DNA from: Bretschneidera sinensis
Lineage: Eukaryota; Streptophyta; Magnoliopsida; Brassicales; Akaniaceae
Direction: 5' to 3'
Assembly: GCA_023935145.1 (NCBI GenBank)
Contig: CM043699.1
Location: 76,274,138 to 76,338,137, forward strand
DNA length: 64,000 nucleotides
Made by a program: the position numbers and the translations under genes. A model generated the notes under the pieces. That model saw only the letters and a list, made by a program, of their open reading frames with translations. It did not search any database and had not been told where the DNA came from. Shown here in pieces: positions 42,735 through 53,990 of the stretch. Every line of letters starts with the position of its first letter. Within the stretch, counting starts at the first letter, position 1.

Positions 42735-44040
42735 GTGCTCAAGTGTGAGCAAGGAGCAAGAAGGCAGCAGGAAATGGATCTTGATACCGAATGCACTCAT
42801 CACATGTGCCCTCACCGAAGTTGGTTCAAGAATTTCAAGGAAACCAATGATGAAAGAGTTTTCTTGGGGAATGATATTTCTTACCAAGTGAGGGGCACGG
42901 GACACATCCAGGTAAGGATGTTTGATGGAATGACAAGGCTGCTGAAAGATGTGAGATATCTCCCAGATTTGAGGAGGAATTTGATCTCATTGGGGCAACT
43001 GGATTCCATGGGATACACATGCAAGATAGAGGGAGGAAAAATCAAGGTAGCCAAGAGATCTTTGGTAGTGATCAAAGTAGCAATGAAGGATGGACTCTAT
43101 GAGATGATCAGAGACATGGAGATCAAGGATCAAGCAGTAAGCTTGATGGCTAAGATGGATAAAACAGCCCTTTGGCACACTCGCTTGGGACATATGAGCG
43201 AAAAGGGCTTGCAAGTTCTCAACAAGAATGGCCTACTTGGTAGAGACAAAGTAGTGGAATGATTTCTGCGAGTGTTGTGTTCTTGAGAAGCAACATCGGG
43301 TCAGCTTCAACACCGGAGTGCACAAGTCTAAGGGCATTCTTGACTACATTCATGCAGACCTTTGGGGACCAACAAGGACACCAACACAGGGAGGTAACAT
43401 TTACTTTTTGTCTTTAATTGATGATTATTCAAGAAAGATTTGGGTTTATTTGGTTAAAAATAAATCAGATGCTTTGAATAAGTTAGTGGTGTGGAAAAGA
43501 CTGGTAGAGACTCAAATGGGTAAAGTAGTTAAGGGGATAAGAACTAATAATGGCTTAGAAATTTTTAATTAAGAACTTGATCAATTATGTAGGTTAAATG
43601 GGATTCTAAGACATAGGACAGTTGTGGAAACCCCTCAGCAAAGTGGAGTTGCTGAGTGGATAAATAAGACCCTTATAGAAAAGGTTAGGTGCATGTTAGA
43701 TGGATCTGGATTACCCAAATGTTTTTTGGGGGAAGCTGTGTCTACTACTGCATATTTAGTTAATAGATCACCCTCTAGGGTTGTGTACCATAAAACTCCT
43801 GAAAAGATGTGGAGTAGAAAACCCCCTGAGTTGGACAACCTTAGAACTTTTGGGTGTGCTGCATATACACATCAAAAGGATGATGAGCTTAGCCCAGGAT
43901 CTAGAAAATATGTGTTTCTAGGATATGGGGAAGGGGCTAAGGGGTATAGGTTGTGATCCTTAGAAGGATTGAAACTCATAATAAGTAGGGATGCTATTTT
44001 TAATGAATTTTTATTTTCCTATTTAGAGAAAACTAACCCT
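42735..44040 (+). pseudogene. Copia-2 protease, pre-integrase and integrase
   Basis: Protease: LDTECTHHMCPHRSWF, where copia-3 has DSG, so the catalytic Gly is Glu, and a one-base frame slip precedes it. Then YLPDLRRNLISLGQLDSMGY, LWHTRLGHMSEKGLQVLNKN, a stop near 43260 and FCECCVLEKQHR-type finger residues. Integrase: DYIHADLWGPTRTPTQGGN, FLSLIDDYSRKIWVY, IRTNNGLEIF (second catalytic Asp is Asn), then TPQQSGVAEWINKTL with the Glu kept. The tail is LRTFGCAAYTHQK, SRKYVFLGYGEGAKGYRL, then a stop. Confidence 0.82.
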
Positions 44041-44783
44041 GCAGGGGTTAGTTAGCAAACCAATTCGGAATTTGTGGAGCATAGCATCAAGGAGAATTCA
44101 GTTAGGTAGAGAAAGGAAGGCAAGAGGATTTGGGCCAGGTAGAGCCCAATGATGAATGCCAAGCTCAGGGCGCTCATGATGAGGTTGAACTAGAAGTTGA
44201 TGATGACGGGAGTCGGAATGACTATCAACTCACAAGAAACCGGGAAAAGAGGTAAATCAGGCCACCTTCAAATTATGGGTCTGCGGATTTTGCGTATGCA
44301 GTAGCTCCTTGGATAGAAGGAGGGATGAGTGAACCAGGGACTTACATGGATACCACAGGATATCAGGATTCGTCAAGGTGGCAGCTAGCTGTGGAGGAAG
44401 AATTGGATTCTTTGAGGGAGAACAACTTCTGGGAATTGGTGCACATTTCGAGAAAATAGAGAGTTGTGGATTGTAAGTGGACTTACAAGATCAAAGAAGG
44501 GTACCCTCCAGGAGATGAAGTCTGGAACAAGGCTAGGCTGGTGGTGAATGGGTTCACAAGAAGGAAAAACATAGATTTCACAGAAACTTTCTCACCTAAA
44601 CACAAGGTGGAGAAAATGGTGAGTATCCACATCTATGTCATTGATGTGTTGTTGGTTTGGAACAGCAGGAAGAGGATGGAAAGGTTTACATCTCAACTCA
44701 GTGAAGAGTTTGAGAGGAAGGATCTCAACCTTACACAAAAGATCCTTGGGATGTGTATAATCCAAGAAAAGGAGAGAAATTAG
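44041..44783 (+). pseudogene. Copia-2 shortened reverse transcriptase
   Basis: A degraded linker (44041-44400), then SLRENNFWELVHI, stop, VVDCKWTYKIKEGYPPGDEV, ARLVVNGFTRRKNIDFTETF and SPKHKVEKMVSI. It then jumps directly to IYVIDVLLVWNS, the YVDD region (here YVID). The roughly 110-120 residues normally between SP..K and YVDD, including the motif-A Asp block, are missing. EEFERKDLNLTQKILGM follows, then a stop at 44782. It cannot encode an active polymerase. Confidence 0.8.
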
Positions 44784-45243
44784 TTAAGGTTTCTTGGGCA
44801 ATGGGTGTTCTCAGCAGATTTATGAGTAGTCCCGGAAAGAAGCATTAGCTTGGGATAAATTGGTTGCTGAGGTATTTGAAGGCTCAGTGGCAGCTGGTGG
44901 TAGCACTCATAACAACCGGGGCAGAATGCATAGTGGCTACGGAAGCCATAAAGGAGGCTATGGGGTTCAAAGGATTGTTGGACGAGTGGGAGGTCCTAAA
45001 AGAGCAGGTGGTGGTATCTTCGGATAACCAAAGTGTGTGGCACTTGTGGAGAAATCTGATGTTCCATGAAGGAACGAAGCATATGGATGTTTGGTATCAT
45101 TACATTCCGAAAAATGGTACGAAAGGATGCATTCATGTTGACAAGAAGGCCATGGAGAACAGTCCTGTAGATTTAGGCACCAAGGTTCTACCTCTAAGAA
45201 GGTCCAATCATTGCCTTGGACTTCTTAGGATTGGAGTTAGTTG
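44784..45243 (+). pseudogene. Copia-2 RNase H with internal deletions
   Basis: MKWLLRYLKA-type sequence joins at once to QWQLVVALITTGAECIVATE, so about 50 residues including the first RNase H Asp block are lost. Then AIKEAMGFKGLLDEWEVL, SSDNQSVWHLWRN, GTKHMDVWYHYIP and VDLGTKVLPLRRSNHCLGLL, ending in a stop at about 45242. Same architecture as copia-3 61729-62190. Confidence 0.8.
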
Positions 45244-45324
45244 AATGATGACTCAAAATGAGTTTAGATCCTAAAGTTCTCTACACAATGGTTCGGGTTT
45301 AAACGCTTAGACAAAGGTAAAGAT

Positions 45325-46324
45325 TGTTGGTATTTATCTAAGGTTTAAACATGTCTAAACATGGTTCAAAGATCGTTAAAGTCTAAACCAAGGTTGGAAG
45401 ATTAAAATACAGCATGTTATAGGAGTGCACACATGTGTGTGCATCCATTTGGGTGTGTGTGCACACCCCTAATCAACCAAGCAAAGTAGTGCGCACTGCT
45501 GTGTGAAGGGGCAGCATCAGTGTGCGCCTCACTGCCCCTTCACCAGCGCCTCACCACCCAGAAAGGAGGCATTCTCAAGCAAGGCAGCACTGCACCGCCC
45601 CTCCACTAGTGCCGCACCATCCAGAACATGGTGCAAAGGTGCTCTGCCCAGCGCCGCACTGCCCCTTGTTCAGTGCCTAGGCGCTAGGCAAACTGAAGCA
45701 CACATGGACAGCTTGCTTGAACCTCCTCTTAGGTGCGTGAATGCAAGGTTAAAATGCACTGCACCACTTAGGATTGATGGACTGCCATGGTTGAGTGGTC
45801 ATCAAGATCTAAGGGTGGAGAATGACACACAAGATTGGACAAGAAGTTGGTACACTATAGAAAAGGTCACCTAGGTTCAATCTCATGACATAAGATTTGA
45901 AACACATTATGATGCAAGACATAAGTGGGTGTATGACAGACATACAAGAGAGAATTGTGTGAGAGTGCAAAGACACAAAACACAAGAGGGACTCATTATA
46001 GAGAGGCTAGTTGTAAAGAAGAGAGAGTGGTATAGATAGAGAGCATTGTAATAGTTATTATCATCTTCTTTCTTCGCTTCTTGGTTTTTTCAAGAACTTG
46101 AGCTTCTTGAAGAGGGTTGCTGTAATTGTAAAGAACCATTGATTTAGTGTAGAGAGTTCAGAGGAACTCACGGGGATGTAGGCACATTGTCGAACCTCGA
46201 TAACAAATCGCTTGTCTTCTTTTCTTTCTTGCTTTCGATTACTATATTTCTTTCTACAAGTCATTCTAGACTTAGGTGTTTGGAATATCACCACCTGGGC
46301 ATCTTGTCAAGGTGATTTCCAATA
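45325..46324 (+). repeat. Copia-2 3-prime LTR
   Basis: 1000 bp. It matches 40637-41628 at roughly nine bases in ten. The TATA region here is TATAGAA (decayed). A purine-rich GGTAAAGAT stretch precedes the LTR start. Confidence 0.9.
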
Positions 46325-47069
46325 ATGAGAAATTGGCAGAAGAGGTCTAGATTTGAAGAACCCAAAGATGGTACCAATATTGGTGGGACCCTTAGATTCG
46401 AGAGATAATTTATGGGAACTAGAAGTTATGATAAATATGGGAGTGTACTACTTAGAGGATGTGATAACGTGATAAAAAAATTAGAACATGTTATAGATGT
46501 AATCCGATAAGATATTTATCCCATCATTGTTCTAATTTGAAGTGCTTTGTATATAGAGAAGGTTGACATATCAATGTTGGTTGATCTTGGTATAACCTAT
46601 TCTTTTGCATCCAATATTCATATGAAGTCTATTGAAGTATGTATTAGTCCTTGGATGCAAAATATTTTTGCTGAAGTTCCCACTAGAGATAGAGTAATAA
46701 TCATAAAGGTTTACAAGGGTTGTGTGATTCGTATCAGTGATAGGAAATCTGAAGCTGATTTATTATCTTTGAATATAGTTGATTATTCTAGAAAGAATGT
46801 AGTGTTCAAGATATGGACATGAGGAATGTAGCTTTCAGAGAGAATATAAGATACTCTTGAACTATCTTATTTTGCTCTGATTACTAGGAGATGGTTGAAG
46901 AAGGGTTTTGAGGAGTATTTGGCATACATAATGGATTCTAAAAAGGAAAGTAGGAAGTTAGAAGAAATCTTGGTAGTGAAAGATTTTTTTGACTTATTCC
47001 CTGAGGAGTTGTCTGGTTTGCCTCCCAATAGGGAGATTGAGTTTTCTATTGAAGTGATTCTAGGATCAG
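46325..47069 (+). pseudogene. Tekay-3 gag end, protease and reverse transcriptase approach
   Basis: Resumes after ATGAG. The protease at 46547-46822 has MLVDLGITYSFASNIHMKSI, where the retropepsin D-S/T-G triplet is reduced to DLG, then VIIIKVYKGCVIRISDRKSE. A deletion removes the FGLILRMNWLSAYHAW block. 46895-47066 reads KKGFEEYLAYIMDS, VVKDFFDLFPEELSGLPP, NREIEFSIEV and stops at the rearrangement near 47069. Confidence 0.75.
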
Positions 47070-48733
47070 CAAAACTATTTTTAATCCAAAACCATTTTTT
47101 TTTTTGATTTAACTATTATCCATTTTTAATCATATATTAATATATACTTCGAATCTTAAATAAAAATTATTTTCATATAAAACAAGACTTTTGTATCTTT
47201 CCAACACCTCTAAAATCACCACAATCGGATTTCAAATGAGTAAATTACACAAGTTTGAAATTGGATTAGAAAATTTATTTTATTACAGGTTTTTTTAAGC
47301 AATTTTCATCCCAAAACAATTTTCTACATCATCAAAAAGTTTTTTTTTTTATCAATATCCATTATTTAATATTGTTAAAAAACAATCGATAACAATTTTA
47401 TCATCATCATATGATGATAATCAATTCAATAACACATTCTTAAATTTAATTGATCAGTGGGTCACAAACCCAAATCTAACTTTTGTATTATTAATTTGCA
47501 ATCTAATGAATTCTAATATCATATATTTAAATCCATAACAAATTAATTAAACTCATTCTAATAATTCATAGAGTTGGCTCTGATACCACTGTAAGTCCAC
47601 AGACATAGAATATGTAGCACAAAATTAAAAATTTATGCCCATGGATGTAAAGCCCAAGATAAATTTTTATAAATCTATTAGAATGATGATACAAATAATA
47701 TTTTCATACCAGGTTAGAGATTTTTTTACCACTGATGGAGATTTTCTCTTTAATAAAGAATTAATTACAATTAATTCTTAATGCTTCTACAAGTCACGAT
47801 TGACACCTAGTAGTGTATTATGACTACCGAAATAATATGAATTAATGTGAACATTTCTTTTGACAATTATCGTATAATTTAATCATTCCATCATGCAATG
47901 TCCCTAATTAATCTTAAGGCATACATTTTTTCTGTCAAGCATTAATTATTTAATCATATGTATCTAGATCTCAAGTCTATAACTTAAATTGTGAAATTAG
48001 AAACTCCTTTCTAATTTTCACCCCACCTTGCCCAAGGAATTTTCAAGCTAAAACTTAATCATATTATATATGGCATTCTCTCTCTTTTACCGAGAGTGAT
48101 GGATCCTCTATTGTACACTCATATCCCTCCATGCATAAGTTGTCGTACCTAAATATTACCATTTTGTGACCCATGATTAGAATCGCATGTAGGTAGAATC
48201 AAAGCATTATGACCCATACACAAGATATCCATGGTGTCTGAAGTCCAAGGATCTCTTATACAACTACAACGTAAGAATTCTTATTGATAGCCAATAAAAT
48301 ATACATTAGGAATTTCTTAGTTGAGTTAGTTCGGTGTATATTTTCTGTAGCAAGCACCTACATAACTTGTTTTAGTGTCTCACACACTAGTGACCGTGAG
48401 ATCAATCACCCTCAATTCCTTGAGGAAACATAGTATATTCTAATTTATCCAGATTCACTAATGTTCTTATTAGTTATCCTATGATTAGGAACATTTAAGA
48501 ATAAAGCTTACAGAAATACATTTCACTAGCATGATCTCATCATGGTGCTTGTTTTCTCTACTCTTATTCTTTGGGTTTTATCATGTAACACACATACAGT
48601 GATTTGTAATAAAAATGATAAATAAGATAATTGTCATTAATAATATTTTATTGTCAATAAATGAAAAAGATGAATTATGAGTAACATGCCCATAACATCA
48701 CATGCTATTCGTTTTTAGGGCATACTACTGTCA
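47070..48733 (-). mobile_element. Reversed copia A-type LTR with primer site and part of leader
   Basis: Minus strand: LTR from TGACAGTAGTATGCCC (48733) to GGACTTACA (47590). Then a perfect primer site TGGTATCAGAGC at 47577-47588 and about 500 bp of leader ending at a break near 47070. It aligns with the copia A LTR (3064-4569) and the parts at 57406-57636 and 63236-63840. This is the only copy with an intact primer site, so it defines the LTR boundary for the family. No coding sequence. AT-rich with short A/T runs. Confidence 0.8.
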
Positions 48734-48784
48734 AAAGAGTATGGTCAAGCATTTTTTTCTTTCTTTTCTTGTTTTAGATTCAAG
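48734..48784. other. Junction between reversed copia LTR and Tat pol
   Basis: Short T-rich stretch. The Tat protease expected between gag (ending 37740) and pol is not found on either side of the 11-kb inserted block. Confidence 0.4.
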
Positions 48785-50490
48785 TATCAGTAGGGTAATG
48801 ATGTCCTTGACCCCCTTCTAGAGTCTAATGATGCAATCATAGAAAAACTGAATAAAATGATGAACGATTCTGAGTACTTTGAATCTTCTTTATGTGATGA
48901 GAAAATACTTAACGAAATTAGCCAAGAATCCCCTTTATAAAGGGAGATTGTTGAACTGGTTGAGAATGAGAAAGAAAGAGTAGCCCAACCTAAAATAGAA
49001 GAAACTCGAATCATTAATTTAAACAGTGATGATAATCCACACAAAATTTGCATTAGTTGAACATTAATTGAAAAACAAAGTGAAAATCTAATAAAATTTA
49101 TTTTAAAAGAGTACAAATATGTATTTGCATAGTTATATGAGGACATACCAGACATTAATCCAGAGATTGTGCAGCATAAGATCCCATTAAATCCAAAGAT
49201 CAGGCCAATTAAACAAAAGTTAAGAAGAATGAGAGTAGTTTGGGTAGTCAAGATCAAAAAAGAAATCATCAAGCAGTTACAAGCTTGTTTCATAATGGTT
49301 TCCAAGTATCCTCAATAGGTAGCTAATGTGGTAGCAGCGCCAAAGAAGGATGGTAAGATTAGAGTATATGTGAACTACAGGGATATGAATTAAGCTAGCC
49401 CTAAAGATGGCTTCTCCTTGACTCATATAGACACCCTCATGGATAATATAACTGGCAATGCTCTATTGTCGCTCATGGATGGCTAATCGGGGTATAACTA
49501 ATTTCTCATGGCTCCTGAAGATAGAGAAAAGACTATCTTCACTACCAAATAGGGAATCTTTGCTATAGGGCAATTCCATTTGGACTAAACAATGTTGAGG
49601 CAACTTATTAGAGAATGGCTAGCACTCTTTTGCATGATATGGTCCACAAGGAGGTGGAGGTATATACGGATGGCATGATTGTTAAGTTTGAAAGCAGATA
49701 AGGACATTGGGTTGCCCTCCGAAAGTTCTTTGACATAATTCAAAAGTTCAAGCTACGGTTGAATCCTAAAAAGTATGCATTTGGAGTCACTACCAATAAT
49801 CTTTTTCGATTCATTGCCAACGATAAGGGAATCGAGGTAGATCCAAAGAAGGTGTCTACAATCTTAGAAATATTATTATCAAAGACAGAGAAAGAGGTCA
49901 AAGAAGTTTTCAAAATAATTCAATACATCAGCAGAATCATTGCTAAGCTTACCTATACTTGCGAGCCCATTTTTAAATTGCTCGTAAAAGACCAAACAGT
50001 GGTATGGAAAGACCAATATCAAGACACTTTTGAAAAGATCAAAGACTATCTCAAGAACCCTCTAGTGTTGGTCCCACCCAAGCATGGTTCTCCATTTTTT
50101 CTTTACTTGTTCGTCATTAGCACCTCCATAGGGGCCATGTTAGCTCAAGAGGATGAAGTTAGAAAAGAAAGGCCTATCTATTACCTTAGTGAGAAATTTG
50201 TGGCTTATTAGTTGAATTACTCTAGGATAGAAAAGACTTGTCTCACTCTAGTTTGGACCCCTAAGAAACTCCAGTACTACTTTCAATCGTTCTCAGTGAA
50301 AGTGATCTCTTACCTAGATCAATTAAAGCATTTGTTTGAGGCCCCGCCCTAAGCAAAAGGATGATCAAATGGATGATTATTCTCTCCCAGTTTGATCTTT
50401 CATAAGTGACACAAAATTCAGTCAAAGGGGAGACAATTTTAGATTTTTTGGTATATTTCCCAGAAAGAAATAAAGAAATAGGAGAATTTA
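48785..50490 (+). pseudogene. Tat-lineage reverse transcriptase and first RNase H
   Basis: From 48785 a frame with many stops reads KEYKYVFA, YEDIPDINPEIVQHKIPLNP, PIKQKLRRMR, VAAPKKDGKIRVYVNYRDMN and ASPKDGFSLTHID. The catalytic box near 49657 reads VYTDGMIVK where the family has YVDD. 49759-50211 is open: LNPKKYAFGVTTNN, GIEVDPKKVSTILE, IQYISRIIAKLTYTCEPIFK, then gypsy RNase H (YLFVISTSIGAMLAQED, RPIYYLSEKFVAY). Inactive by both stops and active-site change. Confidence 0.8.
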
Positions 50491-50957
50491 ACCTCTCGAA
50501 TGAAGAAATTTTGAAAATTGAAAACTATGAGTGGAAGGTGTACTTCGATGGAGCGGCTAATAAGAAAGGATGTAGGATCAGTGCAGTGTTAGTTTCTCAA
50601 AAAGAAATCATCACTACCTTGTAAATTCACCTTAATTTCGAATCCACCAATAATGTGATCGAATATGAAGCTTGTATTGCTGATTTAGAAGCCCTCACAA
50701 AGATTGAGGCAAAAGAGGTTACAGCGTACAAAGATTCTTCATTAGTCATTTTTCAATATTGTAAAGAATGGAAGACCAAAGATGAGATGATGAAGCATTA
50801 TCGGAGTCATCTCGAGAATTTGGTTCAATGCTTTGATAGGGTAACCTTCACTTATCTACCACGGGCCCAGGATCAGTTTGCCGATCCACTGCCTGCTTTA
50901 GGTTCAATTTTAGAAATGCCTAAAGGGGTAGAGCCAATCTCATTAGTGGTCGAGTAG
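50491..50957 (+). pseudogene. Second (archaeal-type) RNase H of the Tat element
   Basis: EWKVYFDGAANKKGCRISAV is the first-Asp block. A stop at about 50622 follows; then VIEYEACIADLEALTKIEAK has the Glu, YKDSSLVIFQ the second Asp and AQDQFADPLPALGSI the last Asp. A second, archaeal-type RNase H after the first one is a diagnostic of the Tat lineage. Apart from the stop it keeps its catalytic set. Confidence 0.8.
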
Positions 50958-52244
50958 AATGATAGACCCTCCTATTGCATAGCTATCGAGATCCAAGCTC
51001 GGTCATTAAATGGTTTAGTCTGGTATACTAATATCCAAAACTTCCTACAAAAGGGAGAATTCCCTGCCAATAGTGACAAAAAAGACAAGCGAGCGATAAA
51101 ATCATTGGCCTCTCAGATTGTCATTTTTGATGGAAAAATTTACAGGACATCGTTCGATGGGATCCAATTGCTCTATGTAGATAAGAACACTTTTGAGAGA
51201 ATCATGATAGAAGTACATGAAGGTACCGAAGGTCCACACATGAATGGAAGAATACTGGCAAGAAAGATCCTTCACTTGGGTTATTACTAGATTAGCATAA
51301 AGATTGATTGTTGTAATTATATGAAGAAATGCTATAAGTCTCAATTGTATAGCATTATGCAATATTTTCCACCCTGAGAGCTCTTCTGCTTGACCAAACC
51401 CTAGCCTTTCACTACTTGGGGTATAGACTTAATTGGCAAAGTATATCACAAGGCTTCGAATGGTAATGAACACATCCTGGTGGCAATTGACTATTTCACC
51501 AAATGGGTAGAAGCCGCATCATTTTTCTTCTTGAAGGCTAAGTATGTGGCACGATTCATTAACCATAACATCATCTATCATTATGGAGTGCCTTTCGAAT
51601 TAATTTCAAATAATGACATGCATCTCAAAGGTAAGGTCATGGATTTACTCAATAAGTATAAAATTGAGTGCCACAAGTCCTCTCCTTACCGACCTCAAAC
51701 CTACGGGGTAATAGAAGAAGCCAAAAATAGTGTCAAGATTATATTGGCTAAAATGGTGGAGACTTATCATGACTGGTATGAGAAGTTTCCTTTTGCATTA
51801 TGGGGATATCAAACTTCGATTAAGTCTTTTACATGTGGCACTTCTTATTCTTTAGTTTATAGTATGGAGGCGGTTCTCCCAATCGAGGAGAAAATTCTTT
51901 CACTAAAGACAATCATGGAAAGCCAATTGGAAGAGATAGATTTGATTTGAGGGCGATATGATGAGTTGGCATTAATTGACGAGAAAGTGGCTGAAGGCTT
52001 TCCATCATGTCTAAGGATATTAGAAAAGGGTTGCATGAGCTTTACACAAGAAACTGAAGCACTGGAATATAAAGATAGTAGATTATCTGGTAAAAGAACT
52101 CAAACCACCAATCAATGACCCGAGAGGTAAGTTTAGACCAAACTGGGCATACCCTTATTGAGTTAAGAAAATCCTATCTTGAGGGGTCATGTGCCTCATG
52201 AATATTGACGACAATGAAGTTGTTTAATAAATCTAGATCACCTC
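50958..52244 (+). pseudogene. Tat-lineage integrase
   Basis: VHEGTEGPHMNGRILARKIL starts the H2C2 finger, with a stop at about 51288. The core follows: WGIDLIGKV, ILVAIDYFTKWVEAASFFFL and VPFELISNNDMHLKG. The second catalytic residue appears as Asn where the family has S/TDNG. Next is SPYRPQTYGVIEEAKNSVKI with the Glu kept. 51480-51950 is open for 156 codons. The C-terminal part to 52244 is broken (FRPNWAYPY-type end). Confidence 0.8.
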
Positions 52245-52730
52245 AAGAATTATTACCTGTGGTCCCCTTTCCTTTTCGCTCATTGTTGTATCCCCACCCT
52301 ATCTACCCTCTTCTAAAAAACTGCTCACTAAGTTGAAAACCTGAAAGGGCGACTTAAGAAAAAGTTAGAATATTCAGCTAGACTGAAAACCCTCAAGGGT
52401 AGTTTAGGCAAAAGGAAAGTTAAATCTCTAAGGGTGGTTTCTGTCGTCTTCATTTTTCAAACTACGTAAGGCTTTATACCGTTCGTTACCTTTCATAGAA
52501 ATTTCGCTCCTCTTTTTTTCATACTTGTAATTTCTATGTGAATACATCTTTTGTGCAAAAAATAAAAGATAATAAAAGAAAATTCACTCTATGTTGTGCC
52601 GATGAGGAATTGAAATGTGGATAAGTTTAATGCATTAATGACTAAAGTTTTCAGAGATGCCATTTCTCTTTTATTCTTAGAGGATTTTCTCATTATATAA
52701 TAAAAAACTGAAGTACGTGATATCATTTTA
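52245..52730 (+). other. Tat 3-prime non-coding region with repeated short block
   Basis: After pol, a block of the form CTGAAAACC, then GGGCGACTTAAG or GGGTAGTTTAGG, then AAAAGGAAAGTTA recurs about three times between 52326 and 52440, about 45-50 bp apart. Similar GAAAACC...GGGCGG words are familiar from the 3-prime region of Tat elements. The rest (52441-52730) is AT-rich without genes. Confidence 0.5.
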
Positions 52731-53140
52731 ATGTCACATTGGACTCCCCATAACAGCTATTCTTCTCTTCTTTTCCTCCTTCTAAGATGCTTTCACTTCA
52801 CTCCAGACCCATGCCAGATAATCATCAGAGACAGTAAAGCAAGTCATAGAAATAGTGTTAGGAATCTAAGTCATGGTGCATGTGGAGAAAGTAAAATTTT
52901 GTTAGATGGATTTCGGTGGATGAGCATGCAAAATTCCTCATATGTTGAGTATAGTTCATCAAGACCAAATTGGAAGATGTGGGTGTCAGGATCCCACTTT
53001 GCCACAGCTACCCTCAAGAAGTTCTAGTTGATTCTAATGCTTTTGAGCAAAAAAATCGAGTTGATGCCATACCAAGAGAAATTTTGAAGCTTGATGCCTT
53101 TCATGTTATTGGTCCAATGTATCAATTGAGTTGAGATGGC
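52731..53140 (+). other. Unassigned segment with coding-like stretch
   Basis: A 98-codon open frame at 52731-53027 overlaps, near 52970, a second frame reading EDVGVRIPLCHSYPQEVL and FEQKNRVDAIPREILKLDAF up to about 53130. Together they look like one protein fragment with a frameshift, and the composition is less AT-rich than the flanks. I do not recognise the protein. It could be a captured host gene piece or an accident. It lies between Tat pol and the LTR. Confidence 0.3.
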
Positions 53141-53584
53141 TTCCCTGGTTTCTTTTTTTTTTTTTTTGGTGAAGAAGAAAAATTGTGGATAAGTTGTGAA
53201 GGTTTGTTCTTGGATCCACTAGAGGATATGTACCAAATGGGAGGGAATATGTGTTTAAATACAAGTTTTGAGTAAAAAAAAAATGAGTGGTAGATTTTTG
53301 GGAAATGTTTGTTTTTAGATGCAAATATTTTTTTTTTGAAAAATAACAAAGTAAAAAATAGTTAAAAGCTAGCTAGGTGCCGCAAAGGGCGATAGCTCGG
53401 TATCATTTTTTTAAGCCTTAACTATCATGTGATTTCTTCATCAAATCTTAAAGCCATATGTTCAAAAGCCATTTCTTGTATATATTATTTTTCCAAACTC
53501 TATAATTAAAAAAGAGAAGGTCCTAAATGACATAGCTCATCTTACCCTCCAGAATTTTGAAATTTAACAAATAAAAGAGAAAAG
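53141..53584 (+). other. AT-rich stretch ending in a purine tract before Tat LTR copy 2
   Basis: No gene. Two purine-rich runs, AAAAAAGAGAAGG near 53508 and AAAAGAGAAAAGA near 53573, are candidates for the polypurine tract that would precede the Tat 3-prime LTR. Confidence 0.4.
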
Positions 53585-53611
53585 ACTTTGTAGAATCAGC
53601 TTAAAAATCAC

Positions 53612-53990
53612 AAAAAGTCCTCCTAGTAGGCAAATCATCAAAAGTCCTCACAACAAGTAAATCACCAAAAGTCCTCACAGTAGGCAAGTCATCAAAAGTT
53701 CTCACAACAAGCAAATCACCAAAAGTCCTCCTAATAGGCAAGTCATCAAAAGTCTTCCCAATAGGCAAATCATCAAAAGTTTTTGTAGCAGGAAAAATAC
53801 CAAAAGTCCTCCCAGTAGGCAAACATCAAAAGTCCTCATAGCAGGAAAATTATCCAAAGTCCTCCCAGCAGCCAAATCACCAAAAGTATTCTCAGTAGGC
53901 AAATCACCAAAAGTCCTCACTGCAAGCAAATCACCAAAATTTCTCACAGCATGCGAATCTCTAAAAGTCCTCACGATAGGAAAATCATCC
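53612..53990. repeat. 27-bp minisatellite (~14 units)
   Basis: The unit is CAAAAGTCCTCACAGTAGGC plus AAATCAT, near 27 bp, with about 14 copies and occasional 1-3 bp indels. The length is a multiple of three, so long stop-free frames appear on both strands (9-residue pattern RTFGDLPTV on the minus strand). It is not seen in the matching part of copy 1 within the window. Confidence 0.9.

Larger units (their letters stand above)
40637..46324 (+). mobile_element. Copia-2: Ty1/copia element with internal pol deletions
   Basis: LTRs 40637-41628 and 45325-46324 start TGTTGGTATTTGTC or TGTTGGTATTTATC and end TTTCCAATA. The TSD ATGAG is perfect (40632-40636 and 46325-46329). Inside are triplicated primer-site-like sequence, gag with an expanded repeat, protease, integrase, a shortened reverse transcriptase and RNase H. 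It is a sister of copia-3 and shares that element's pol deletions. Length 5688 bp. Confidence 0.9.
37742..47069 (+). mobile_element. Tekay-3: truncated plus-strand Tekay/Del element split by copia-2
   Basis: LTR 37742-39734, primer site 39739-39750, gag 39832-40636, then copia-2. It resumes at 46325 with gag end, protease and the reverse transcriptase approach, and stops at about 47069 inside a segment matching FSIEVIPGS of Tekay-1. The remainder of pol and the second LTR are missing. It adjoins a reversed copia leader, so the right edge is a rearrangement. Confidence 0.8.
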
